A program made the translations under genes and the position numbers. Of a stretch of DNA of 64,000 nt, positions 39,856-47,691 are shown piece after piece (positions within the stretch are counted from its first letter, which is position 1; each line of letters starts with the position of its first letter). Origin of the DNA: SIG78 sp045587205 (GTDB lineage: Bacteria; Verrucomicrobiota; Lentisphaeria; Victivallales; Victivallaceae); assembly GCA_045587205.1 (NCBI GenBank), contig JAZNBV010000078.1:43696-107695 (forward strand). Direction: 5' to 3'. The notes beneath the pieces were generated by a model, which was not told where the DNA came from, did not search any database, and saw nothing but the letters and a program-made list of their open reading frames with translations.

Positions 39856-40989
39856 ATGCTTAATTTTAACGAAATCCATCAAAAAACCGTAATCAACTGC
39901 GAATTGTTGACTGCTGCTGAAATTGAAGGAGCCTTACAGAGTTTTGCCGCCGTTCGCAAAGTTGATCTGATCGCCACTGCCATATTGTTGGCTCGATCGC
40001 AGAACACGCTCGGCAAAAAAGATTGGGTTGCCTGGGCGGAAAAGACTTCCGGTCTTACCCGCAGCGAATGCTATCACCGTGCCAAAGTCGGTCATTTGAT
40101 GATTGCTTGCTCCGATAAAAAGGTTCTTTACCGGAATCTGCTCAAGCTCTCCGGAGATAAACTCCTGGCACTCTCCCGGCTGCCGCTGGAAATTCTGGAA
40201 GGATTTCTTTCCGTAACACCGGTTGCCGATATGCCCATTGACCAAGTACGCGATGCTGTGAACTGCCAACTCTGTTATCTGGAATGCCAGAAAAAAGGCA
40301 CTCTGCCGGATTGCGAACACTGTATAGCCAAACCCAAAGCCGCAGTTCAAGCCGAATTGCCGGGCTTTTCAGCGGCGCTGGATGCCATTTGGGAAATGGA
40401 TGCCGCCGGTTTCATTTCCGAAGTAACCGACGATACGCAGGCGGTCAAATGTGCTTCAGGCGGCTGCAATTTGCTTTCGGCATATTTACATCACGAAAAA
40501 TCCAAACTGCGCAGCAACCCCAACTGTCAGGCAGATACTATCAGTTTGCTGCAAATCAAAGCTGCCTTACTGGACAGCATTAAAGATATTGAAAACATTT
40601 TAGCAGGAGTCATTGAAGAGGAGAACAATGAAGATCTTGAAACTGAATCTGCCGCCCCCGCCCAAGTCAACAGCGAATTGTGTAGTGACCACACAGAAAA
40701 CGGCTGTGCAAACCAGCAGCAATCGTGTAGCAACCACACACCAAACAGTACAAACAGCCCTGACAACCACGGATCGTGTGGCTGCCGGAACACTGCAAAC
40801 ACTGCCGGAGAATGTTCGTGCCGAAGCACGGGAACGGCTGAAGTTTCTGCAATACATCCAGCAGCAGAAAATGCTGGAACCCCGGACGCCGGATCCGATG
40901 ATCGTTGCCAAAGTTGCCGCTGCCAGAGTGGAGGAGTTTCCGATTCTCCGGCAATCGGGTCAGAAGGGCGCCAGCCAACTGACTTATAA
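39856..40989 (+). CDS. Early phage protein overlapping the transposase gene
   Basis: 377 residues. Residues 1-260 are ordered: ILLARSQNTLGKKDWVAWAEKTSGLTRSECYHRAKVGHL looks like a helix-turn-helix or KilA-type DNA-binding part, followed by Cys clusters (LCYLECQKKGTLPDCEHC) able to bind zinc. The final 120 residues are Ser/Asn/Cys-rich low-complexity sequence that shares DNA with the transposase N-terminus in another frame. Residues 1-260 are likely functional; the tail may be read-through that selection tolerates. No named family recognised. Confidence 0.65.
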   Translation: MLNFNEIHQKTVINCELLTAAEIEGALQSFAAVRKVDLIATAILLARSQNTLGKKDWVAWAEKTSGLTRSECYHRAKVGHLMIACSDKKVLYRNLLKLSGDKLLALSRLPLEILEGFLSVTPVADMPIDQVRDAVNCQLCYLECQKKGTLPDCEHCIAKPKAAVQAELPGFSAALDAIWEMDAAGFISEVTDDTQAVKCASGGCNLLSAYLHHEKSKLRSNPNCQADTISLLQIKAALLDSIKDIENILAGVIEEENNEDLETESAAPAQVNSELCSDHTENGCANQQQSCSNHTPNSTNSPDNHGSCGCRNTANTAGECSCRSTGTAEVSAIHPAAENAGTPDAGSDDRCQSCRCQSGGVSDSPAIGSEGRQPTDL

Positions 40990-42676
40990 CAATTATCGCA
41001 ACTGGCAGCGCCGGCTCAATGAATACCGTTCCACCCCGGGAGCGGTTCCCGGCGAAGGCGATTTGCAGGCTCTGGCTACCAACTACAAACGCGGCGGTTC
41101 GGTCTATAAAACCGCTGACGGCATCCCCGCATACGGCGACCGTCAGTTCTGGCTGGACTTCAACGCTGCGTACCTCAACCAGAACAAACTTGATCTGACC
41201 GTGGCCAGGCAGGTTGCCGCATTTGCGTTGCGTCAGCGTGATCCGTCGGCGGTCGTCCCCAGTGTTACCCAAGTACGCAGCTACGTCAAAAGCCTTCCGC
41301 TGGAAGTATTGATTGCCGGTCGTGAGGGCGAAGTAGCATGGCGAAACACCATTTGCGACTACATCAACCGCGATTGGAATTCCACTGAACCCGGCGAACT
41401 TTTGATCGGCGACAGCCGCGACTTTGACACCCGGGTCAGATACGAAGTTGAACCCGGCAAATGGATCGCAGTCCGACCGCATATAGCCTGCCTGATGGAT
41501 GCCAGAAGCTGGTATCCGGCAGCGTGGACGATCACCGTCAAGCCAGTCAATGCCGATATAATCATGCGGACTCTGCTGGATTATATTTGCAAAACCAACG
41601 GCCAGCCGCCGGCAATGTGCTATTTCGACAATGGTAAAGATTACTGCAAACAGGGCTTTTCCACGCCTTTGCAATGCGGCAAATATGAACACAGTATATT
41701 TAAGGAATTGGGAATCGTACTTACCAACGCCAAGCCGTTCAATGCCCGTGCCAAAACCGTGGAGCGTTTTTTCCGGGATATGATGAAGAGTTTTGATAAA
41801 TACTTCCCCGATTATCTCGGCAGCAATCCGCTGGAACGCCCTGACGGCGCTGCATACTTCGACAAAGCCGAAAATGTCATGGAGCTGCCAACTCTGGAAT
41901 CCTTTACCGGCATTTTTGCCGACTGGGTGGCAAGTTACACCGCCAGACCCAAAACCGGCGAGATCCATCGCGGCAAAAGCCCCGCCGAAATCTGGGAACA
42001 GCGTAATCCTGATCTCCGCTTGATGAGCCCCGAAGATGTGGCGTTTGCTTTTCTGCTGCCGATCGGCATTCGTACCGTTACCAGAGGTCCGGCGGTAACC
42101 TTCCTGAATCGCCGGTACTTTTCCGATGAAGTGCGTGTAGGCGAAAAAGTGCTGCTTAAAGCAAACTGTTTTGATCCAGAAATGGTGCTGCTCTGCCGTG
42201 AAGATGGCTCTGCGATCAGCATCGCCCGCACCCGCTTGAGCGTCAAAGCGATCGCCGGTGATGATGGTGCAGCGCAGCGTTTGCTTGCCGATCAGCTGGA
42301 ACGCCAGAACCGCCAGAAACGGGAATGCCGCAATATGCTCTCTCAACTCACCGGTGACCGGATCGGCATGAGTGCCATTGAATTTATGCTTTCGCTGGGG
42401 AGTGAGCAAAGATTCATCCGCCGGGGCAGCATAAACACGATCAAAGGCAAGAGTCATACTTACAAACGCATAGCCCCGGCAGAAAATGTGTTCGATGCCG
42501 AAGAAAAAGCATTGGAAGAACGCTTCGATTTCACCGCTGAACCGCCGGAAATGCCAATCAACACCGCCGATCACAGCATAGATGATATGCTTGCCGACGA
42601 AGCCGCCGCCAGAGCAGCATTATCAACATTCCACGACTTTATGTTGAACCAAAAAGAAGACGATTACGAAGATTAA
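40628..42676 (+). CDS. DDE transposase, MuA-like
   Basis: 682 residues from ATG 40628, chosen for GAGGAG four bases upstream, inside the preceding frame. Domains: low-complexity start (1-60), DNA-binding part with a Mu-type winged helix (about 60-200), the RNase H-like core with the DDE triad in IGDSRDFD, CYFDNGKDYC and AKTVERFF, then the Mu C-terminal barrel (about 470-560) and a basic tail for MuB contact. Catalyses strand transfer for integration and replicative transposition. Start region is unusual because two frames are open for 362 bases. Confidence 0.93.
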   Translation: MKILKLNLPPPPKSTANCVVTTQKTAVQTSSNRVATTHQTVQTALTTTDRVAAGTLQTLPENVRAEARERLKFLQYIQQQKMLEPRTPDPMIVAKVAAARVEEFPILRQSGQKGASQLTYNNYRNWQRRLNEYRSTPGAVPGEGDLQALATNYKRGGSVYKTADGIPAYGDRQFWLDFNAAYLNQNKLDLTVARQVAAFALRQRDPSAVVPSVTQVRSYVKSLPLEVLIAGREGEVAWRNTICDYINRDWNSTEPGELLIGDSRDFDTRVRYEVEPGKWIAVRPHIACLMDARSWYPAAWTITVKPVNADIIMRTLLDYICKTNGQPPAMCYFDNGKDYCKQGFSTPLQCGKYEHSIFKELGIVLTNAKPFNARAKTVERFFRDMMKSFDKYFPDYLGSNPLERPDGAAYFDKAENVMELPTLESFTGIFADWVASYTARPKTGEIHRGKSPAEIWEQRNPDLRLMSPEDVAFAFLLPIGIRTVTRGPAVTFLNRRYFSDEVRVGEKVLLKANCFDPEMVLLCREDGSAISIARTRLSVKAIAGDDGAAQRLLADQLERQNRQKRECRNMLSQLTGDRIGMSAIEFMLSLGSEQRFIRRGSINTIKGKSHTYKRIAPAENVFDAEEKALEERFDFTAEPPEMPINTADHSIDDMLADEAAARAALSTFHDFMLNQKEDDYED

Positions 42677-42702
42677 GTCCGTAAAAAACAAGGAGAAAAC
42701 AA

Positions 42703-43788
42703 ATGAGCAACACAAGAGTAATGGGTAACGCCACCACCACAGCAGCACACTCCGCTGAAAACCCCGCGCCGGAAGCCGGAATGAGCCGCGATATCATCAA
42801 TATCGGCTTGAATATTTTCCGTGCCGGTATCCGCCGTTATTCCGAAGAAGAACAGCAGCACCTGGAATGGCTCTGGGGATACACTTTCGATGTGCTCGGC
42901 AACAGCAAAACCGAACTCTGCCGTCAGATCGGCTACGATTATAAGTTTATATACGAAGTTTTTACCGGCCGTTACGACGGCGATCTGGATACTTTCGTCG
43001 CCGCCATTCAGCAGTTAAAACAACAGGCTTCTCAAAAGATGCCATTGGTGGAAACCGTAGTCGTAAAACGCCTTATGGAAGCCTTTGATTACGCTGCACA
43101 GTGGTCGGCAATGGTAAACATTGTCGGACCTACCGGGCGCGGCAAAACTTATGCAGCCAAATACTGGGCACGGCAAAATAATCACGGCAGAACCCGTTAT
43201 ATCCGGGTCCCATCCGGCTGCACCCGCCGTCAGATCGTGACAATGCTGTGCAGTTCCTGCGGTATCGGAGTAAACGGACATAAGACAACAGACCTGGAAC
43301 AGCGGCTTTTCAAAGCCTTTACGCCCCGCAATGTGATTATGGTCGATGAAGCCGGTCATCTGGTGCCGCGTTCCGGGAATACCGGAACAGCCGCCATAGA
43401 ACTTTTTCGGGATCTGCACGATATTTGCGGCTGTGCGGTAATTATGATCTTCACGGATGTATACCTCAAAGAAATGAAAAACGGCCGTTTGGCGGACTAT
43501 TTTGAACAGTTTATCGGGCGGGTAAAATATACTTTGCCAATCCCCGACAAAATTTTCCGGTGTGAAATCGAAGACATCGTAAAATCTTTCACTCCGGAAC
43601 CCAGCCAACGCCTGATCGAGCTTGCCTACAAAACAGCCACCGCCCGTGACGGCAAACTCCGGACTCTCTTTGAAGATCTCCGGAGAGCCAGCGATTGGGC
43701 GCAACAGCAAGGCCACGCCCTGCAAGCCGGAGATCTGCAAGTGGCAGTCCGCTGGAGAGAATCCGGCGGCATCTGGCCGGAGGAGTAA
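42703..43788 (+). CDS. MuB-like AAA+ ATPase, target-DNA activator
   Basis: 361 residues. An N-terminal helical HTH-like part (about 45-100), Walker A NIVGPTGRGKTYAAK (about 143-157), Walker B NVIMVDEAGH (about 209-218) and sensor regions follow the MuB/TniB AAA_22 pattern. It selects target DNA, protects prophage sequence from self-insertion and stimulates the transposase. AAGGAGAAAACA before the ATG. A phased TCCGTA array starts right after its stop. Confidence 0.93.
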   Translation: MSNTRVMGNATTTAAHSAENPAPEAGMSRDIINIGLNIFRAGIRRYSEEEQQHLEWLWGYTFDVLGNSKTELCRQIGYDYKFIYEVFTGRYDGDLDTFVAAIQQLKQQASQKMPLVETVVVKRLMEAFDYAAQWSAMVNIVGPTGRGKTYAAKYWARQNNHGRTRYIRVPSGCTRRQIVTMLCSSCGIGVNGHKTTDLEQRLFKAFTPRNVIMVDEAGHLVPRSGNTGTAAIELFRDLHDICGCAVIMIFTDVYLKEMKNGRLADYFEQFIGRVKYTLPIPDKIFRCEIEDIVKSFTPEPSQRLIELAYKTATARDGKLRTLFEDLRRASDWAQQQGHALQAGDLQVAVRWRESGGIWPEE

Positions 43789-43789
43789 G

Positions 43790-43815
43790 TCCGTATAAGT
43801 CCGTAACAATCCGTA
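43790..43815 (+). repeat. Phased TCCGTA array 2
   Basis: TCCGTA at 43790, 43800 and 43810, exact 10-bp spacing, filling the gap between muB and the GemA gene. The single site after the transposase stop (42678) is in the same relative place. Confidence 0.75.
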
Positions 43816-43824
43816 TAATATACT

Positions 43825-44223
43825 ATGAAAATAGCAGCCATAAAAATTGAGCAGAAAAAACTCGGCTTGTCCGACCTTAAATACCGGCAAATATTGAATG
43901 ATGTTGCCGGGGTTGACAGTGCCAGATTTCTTGCTCCCGGCGATATAACCAAAGTATATCGCAAGATGCACAATATGGCGACAGCCCGCAGCCGCGCCGC
44001 CAGATACTTCTGGGTGCTCTGGAAAGAGCTGCAGCCATATTTGGAATCCGCCGAGCGCACTGGATCCTGGCTCTGCGGCTTCATTCACCGAGCTACACAG
44101 GTTCAACTTGAAGATCTGACGGGCCTTGACGATCTTGAACCAGGCGATATGCACAAGGCAATAGAAGCGATCAAACACCGTATAGAATACGAAAAAGAAA
44201 AGATGGCCGACGTGCCATTTTAA
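43825..44223 (+). CDS. gemA: GemA-like protein (DUF1018, Mu gp16)
   Basis: 132 residues. KLGLSDLKYRQILNDVAGVDSARFL is the characteristic DUF1018 opening ('g.d.ddYR.iL..v.Gv.Sa..l'), followed by a helical region and a C-terminal DDLEPGDMHKAIEAIK. In Mu, GemA modifies host gene expression and DNA supercoiling. It starts just 9 bases after the TCCGTA array, with no good ribosome site of its own. Confidence 0.85.
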   Translation: MKIAAIKIEQKKLGLSDLKYRQILNDVAGVDSARFLAPGDITKVYRKMHNMATARSRAARYFWVLWKELQPYLESAERTGSWLCGFIHRATQVQLEDLTGLDDLEPGDMHKAIEAIKHRIEYEKEKMADVPF

Positions 44224-44333
44224 CCCGCACGCCTACCACATAATTTTCAACAGAAAGAAGGTAAAAAATGATGTAGCAAATTAAGAAAAAAGAGCAGTGT
44301 AAAAAGCAGACTGCAATCTGACTTTTTACCCCC

Positions 44334-44431
44334 AACCCGGCATTCGCCTTGCCAAATTGAGTTTTACTGCCCAAATCATATTTAAATATACAGTAAACTC
44401 ACAAACAAGGCAAATGCCGGGTTATTTTTTT
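44334..44431 (+). terminator. Long-loop hairpin with T run between gemA and dam
   Basis: AACCCGGCATTCGCCTTG (44334-44351) pairs with 44406-44423 with one mismatch over 18 bases around a 54-base loop, followed by ATTTTTTT. It should end early transcripts, or with its long loop could be a small folded RNA. It lies directly before the dam start. Confidence 0.6.
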
Positions 44432-44452
44432 GTGCAAATTAAGGATAATTCT

Positions 44453-45313
44453 ATGAGTAAAAATGTTCGTGCACCCTTTCCGTGGTTCGGCGGGAAAGGT
44501 GGAGCAAAGATCAAAAAAGCCATTTTATCAGCATTACCGCCGCATACAAAATATGTTGAACCGTTTGGCGGCGGAGCCAGTATTTTAATTGCCAAGGAAC
44601 CGGTAGAAGTTGAAGTATATAATGATGTCAATCGTGGAGTGGTCAGCTTTTTCAGAGTGCTGGCAAGCCGTGATTATTTTGGTCCTTTTATGAGCCGCGT
44701 CCGTGAAATGCCATACAGTCGAGAGCTATATGAAGAATGCGCCAGAACCTGGCCTGCGATCCACGATCCAGTAGAACAAGCCGCCAGGTGGTATATGGTG
44801 GCAAGACAAAGTTTCGGCGGTATTTTTGGCAACTCCTGGGGAACCGGAACAACTACCGATGCAACCGCAAGTTGGCGAAGCAGTTTTGACAATTTGCCGG
44901 CTGTCCATGAGCGTTTGCAGCGTGTACAAATAGAGTGTTGCGATTGGCGTGACTGCCTTGCCAGATTCAGCGGAACAGGCTATTTGGCATACTGTGATCC
45001 ACCGTATGTATCAGGTTGCCGCAAAGCCGGCGGATACGCTTATGAACTGCAAGATGGCGATCACGAAGAGCTGATCACAACGCTGATGAGCTACGATGGA
45101 GCAGTGGTATTGAGCGGCTACAACAGCCCGCTGTACGCTCCGTTGCAAGCAAACGGCTGGGACATGCAAACAGTAGATGTAGTCTGTACAGCCGCCGGCA
45201 GGACACGACATTCCGGGCTTCAAGGCACAGGAAATGTGAAAGCCAAACAATCCAGAATAGAGTGCATTTGGCGTAATCCGGAAGCGATGCGACGAATCAA
45301 AGAGCAATCATAA
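44453..45313 (+). CDS. D12-class adenine-N6 DNA methyltransferase (Dam-like)
   Basis: 286 residues from ATG 44453, chosen because AAGGATAATTCT precedes it and the protein then begins with the family motif APFPWFGGKGG. EPFGGGASILIAK forms the SAM-binding motif and CDPPYVSG is the catalytic DPPY. Solitary phage Dam enzymes protect DNA from host restriction or time replication. It has its own terminators on both sides; probably transcribed separately. It is the rightmost phage gene. Confidence 0.92.
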   Translation: MSKNVRAPFPWFGGKGGAKIKKAILSALPPHTKYVEPFGGGASILIAKEPVEVEVYNDVNRGVVSFFRVLASRDYFGPFMSRVREMPYSRELYEECARTWPAIHDPVEQAARWYMVARQSFGGIFGNSWGTGTTTDATASWRSSFDNLPAVHERLQRVQIECCDWRDCLARFSGTGYLAYCDPPYVSGCRKAGGYAYELQDGDHEELITTLMSYDGAVVLSGYNSPLYAPLQANGWDMQTVDVVCTAAGRTRHSGLQGTGNVKAKQSRIECIWRNPEAMRRIKEQS

Positions 45314-45321
45314 ACAACGAC

Positions 45322-45364
45322 AAAACCCCGAGTATCACACAAAAAACGATACCGGGGTTTTTAT
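45322..45364 (+). terminator. Terminator after the phage methylase
   Basis: AAAACCCCG (45322-45330) pairs with CGGGGTTTT (45353-45361), with an inner TATC/GATA pair, followed by TTATTC. It is the last clear phage feature on the right. Confidence 0.8.
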
Positions 45365-45561
45365 TCTTAATATATAAGTAGAACAACATCTCACATAACT
45401 TAACGCACAGCCGATGTTATTTATAAACGCGCACACACACACCAAACTAACCGGATATTTGCGTAAATCAGAGAAAAGCCGAATTAACCTCGGAAAGCCT
45501 GAATGAACCAGAGTAAACCATTCTTTCCCTTATACCTGCCATCCGTAGCTTTAGCGAAGGA

Positions 45562-45638
45562 TGGTGGGCGGTGGGGGACTCGAACCCTCGACTTCTGCCG
45601 TGTGAAAGCAGCGCTCTAGCCAGCTGAGCTAACCGCCC
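45562..45638 (-). tRNA. tRNA-Val (anticodon CAC)
   Basis: 77 bases with encoded CCA. Acceptor GGGCGGT/ACCGCCC, D-arm GCTC...GAGC, anticodon arm CTGCT-TTCACAC-GGCAG giving CAC (Val, GUG), T-arm GAGGG-TTCGAGT-CCCCC with one A-C mismatch. Transcribed leftward just outside the prophage, about 200 bases from its last terminator. Confidence 0.85.
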
Positions 45639-45733
45639 GTAATTGGGTATATTCCTTAATATAGCCTGAATTTTAAATATTGCAAATTTATTCCGCCGTT
45701 TTTTTCTCAAGAAAATCAAACTTGTCGATTGTA

Positions 45734-45797
45734 AAAGTAAACGCACGCTCATTTTTAGAGTCGTGTGTGTTTACTATGACAAATGTGCGTTTACTTT
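45734..45797. repeat. 13-bp perfect inverted repeat between tRNA-Val and uxaC
   Basis: AAAGTAAACGCAC (45734-45746) and GTGCGTTTACTTT (45785-45797), 38 bases apart, with a third related GTGTGTTTACT (45765-45775) between them. No gene is supported in 45639-45870. It may be a regulator-binding cluster or an old element end. Confidence 0.55.
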
Positions 45798-45870
45798 GCC
45801 AATTCACGGAAAAATCACAAGGCACTTTCTTTTCGCAGTTACCGAAAGGAAAGTGCCGGAAAAAGATTTG

Positions 45871-45901
45871 CCGCCGTCGCACAAAGCCGGGGCGACGGCG
45901 G
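45871..45901 (-). terminator. Terminator of uxaC
   Basis: CCGCCGTCGC (45871-45880) and GCGACGGCGG (45892-45901) pair perfectly over 10 bases, 20 bases past the uxaC stop, followed leftward by CAAATCTTTTT. Confidence 0.8.
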
Positions 45902-45920
45902 AATCTGTTGAAAAAACTGC

Positions 45921-47288
45921 TTAAATATTAAAGAAACTGCGCGGCTGTTCATAGCACAGACGCACTGCCAGATCTTTGAGCAATTCTTCCGGAGCCTGTC
46001 CGAGTTCTGCCATACTGCCAAGCACATCGGCAAGCACCCGGCGGAACATTTCGTGACGCGAACCGTAGCTCAAAAGTTTGCGCGAGTCGGAAACCATCCC
46101 CGAACAATTGTTGACCAGATCCACGCTGCCGAAGTATTCCAACTGGCGTTTCATACCGATGGGGTTGTCGCACTGCCACCACGGCGCACCGATCTTGACT
46201 TTGCTGCAGAATGCGCGCGCCACACTCGCAACAGTCGAGATCTGCGTGGGGTCAAAGCAGTAGAGCACCACCTTGAGGCGGTTGTCAAAGACATTCAGGA
46301 AGTCCACAATCCCCGGATAGTGATCCTGGAAACAGTTGCCGGTATCCACGCCGGTGTCGGGACCGAGTTTTTCAAAGATGCTGTAACGCACATTACGCAT
46401 TGCTCCGAAGTGCAGCTGGAATACCCAGTCTTTTTCGGCATCAAGATTGCCGGCACAATTCATTACAGCTTTCTGGAAGTTCACGATCTCTTCTTTGCTG
46501 ACTGTTTCACCTGCCAGTGCGTGGCGGAAAGTACGGTCGGCTTGTGCCTTGTCAAAAGTCGCTCCCGGCACCACCTCCACACCGTGGTCGCTTACGGTAC
46601 AGTTGTTGGCGGCAAAGTAATCGTGCGACATACGCAGCGCGGTAAAGAGATCGTCGATGCTGTTGAACTTTACATCAAAACGCGCCGAAAGTTTCTGCAT
46701 ATAACTTTTCCAGGTGGGCAGATGCATATTCATTGCTGCATCAGGGCGCCAGGTGGGACGCACCAATATTCCGCCCCAGGCTTCGTTGACCTGACGGTGA
46801 TACTCCAATGTATCAACGGGGTCATCCGTGGAGCACATTGCCACTACATTGAGTTTTTTGAGGATCGAAAGCGGTTTCATATCTTCGCGTGCCAGCACGG
46901 CGTTGACTGCGTCGAAAATTTCATTGGCTGTTTTGCCGTTGAGAATGGTATCGATTTTCATAACCCGCTTGAGGTCAAGGTGGATCCATTCATAGACCGG
47001 GTTGCCGACCAGCAGCGGAAAAATTCTGCCAAGTTCGCAGAACTTTTCGCGCGGAGTGCGTGAGCCGGTGATGTATTCTTCGTCAACTCCGCAGCGGCGC
47101 ATCACGCTCCAGACATAGTGGTCGGTGCCGGCAAAAAGCTGCCAGGCATCGCTGTAATTTTTGTTTTCAGCCAACTCTTTGACATTGGCGTGGTTGTGTG
47201 CGTCAACGATCGGCAGATCTTTTACTGCGTTAAAGATACGCAGACCCGCTTCGTTGCTGATAAGATAGCTGTTGTCGAGAAAAGCCAT
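45921..47288 (-). CDS. uxaC: Glucuronate isomerase
   Basis: 455 residues. VDAHNHANV (28-36) supplies the first metal histidines of the amidohydrolase fold; VVAMCSTDDPVDTLEYH, LHFGAMRN and KIGAPWWQCDNP are family blocks. It converts glucuronate to fructuronate (or galacturonate to tagaturonate), the first step of hexuronate catabolism, cytoplasmic. No uxaB, uxuA or kdgK lies nearby, so the pathway is scattered. Own terminator; the start has a weak AAGGAAAAATTA site. Confidence 0.95.
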   Translation of the reverse strand: MAFLDNSYLISNEAGLRIFNAVKDLPIVDAHNHANVKELAENKNYSDAWQLFAGTDHYVWSVMRRCGVDEEYITGSRTPREKFCELGRIFPLLVGNPVYEWIHLDLKRVMKIDTILNGKTANEIFDAVNAVLAREDMKPLSILKKLNVVAMCSTDDPVDTLEYHRQVNEAWGGILVRPTWRPDAAMNMHLPTWKSYMQKLSARFDVKFNSIDDLFTALRMSHDYFAANNCTVSDHGVEVVPGATFDKAQADRTFRHALAGETVSKEEIVNFQKAVMNCAGNLDAEKDWVFQLHFGAMRNVRYSIFEKLGPDTGVDTGNCFQDHYPGIVDFLNVFDNRLKVVLYCFDPTQISTVASVARAFCSKVKIGAPWWQCDNPIGMKRQLEYFGSVDLVNNCSGMVSDSRKLLSYGSRHEMFRRVLADVLGSMAELGQAPEELLKDLAVRLCYEQPRSFFNI

Positions 47289-47325
47289 ATTAATTTTTCC
47301 TTTTGGGTTATTGTTTTTAATGTTA

Positions 47326-47691
47326 TTATTGGGCGCAGATGTAAAAAATATTACCTTCCGGATCCTGACCGCGGTAGAAATCTTCTCCGGGATGGGGTTT
47401 TATGTCACCGGACAACGGATAATTATGCGTAAGCAATTCCTTGCGAACCGCTTCCAGATCAGGCAATGCCAGAACCAGTGTGGTTGCCGATGTATTGTGA
47501 TCCAGATATGGTGCTTCAGACTTTTCCAGAATAATGCGTGTGCCGTCCGGAGCGGAAAATTCCACCCAGAACGCACTGTCAACCACCGGATTACCCAGCA
47601 TAAGTATTTCGCGGTAAAATATCCGCTGTGTGTTGAGGTCATTGACCCGGATAAGCACTCCGGAGCCGGCTCGGAGATTGGATTCAGCCAT
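47326..47691 (-). CDS. VOC-family (glyoxalase-like) protein
   Basis: 121 residues from ATG 47691, sharing one base with the TRIC stop (TAATG), GGGAAA upstream. The two beta-alpha-beta-beta-beta modules read VLIRVNDLNTQRIFYREILML and LVLALPDLEAVRKELL ... GRQDPEGNIFYICAQ-like, the Glu/His end typical of vicinal-oxygen-chelate enzymes. No catalytic set certain enough to name a reaction. Translationally coupled to the membrane channel gene. Confidence 0.8.
   Translation of the reverse strand: MAESNLRAGSGVLIRVNDLNTQRIFYREILMLGNPVVDSAFWVEFSAPDGTRIILEKSEAPYLDHNTSATTLVLALPDLEAVRKELLTHNYPLSGDIKPHPGEDFYRGQDPEGNIFYICAQ

Larger units (their letters stand above)
13547..45364. mobile_element. Mu-like transposable prophage with a siphovirus-type tail
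   Basis: Bounds are the outermost phage terminators; true ends were not found. Diagnostic genes: DDE transposase of the MuA type, MuB ATPase, Gam, GemA, DUF935 portal, MuF, gpT capsid, gp36/gp37-like proteins, and a tape measure without sheath or Mu baseplate genes. Early genes run right and late genes left from a central repressor, unlike Mu's single direction but reminiscent of BcepMu-type layouts. The element must end between 12.8 and 13.6 kb and between 45.31 and 45.56 kb, where a host tRNA begins. All core genes look intact, so it may be active, though no lysis gene is recognised. Confidence 0.9.

Noticed and set aside
40667..42574. 635-codon open frame on the strand opposite the transposase
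   Set aside because: It mirrors the strong codon bias of the transposase gene, has no ribosome site or recognisable domain, and the DDE motifs are clear on the + strand.
43015..44178. 387-codon antisense frame over MuB and GemA
   Set aside because: Crosses two well-identified genes; composition is Cys/Pro/Ser-rich without domain pattern.
45562..45638. Reading the tRNA as tRNA-Glu (TTC)
   Set aside because: The five-pair anticodon stem CTGCT/GGCAG fixes the loop as TTCACAC, so positions 34-36 are CAC.
45468..45931. Small frames over and beside tRNA-Val
   Set aside because: One is the translated tRNA itself; the others span the inverted repeat and terminator and show no coding pattern.
46053..47063. 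336-codon frame antisense to uxaC
   Set aside because: uxaC motifs are complete on the minus strand; this frame has no ribosome site.
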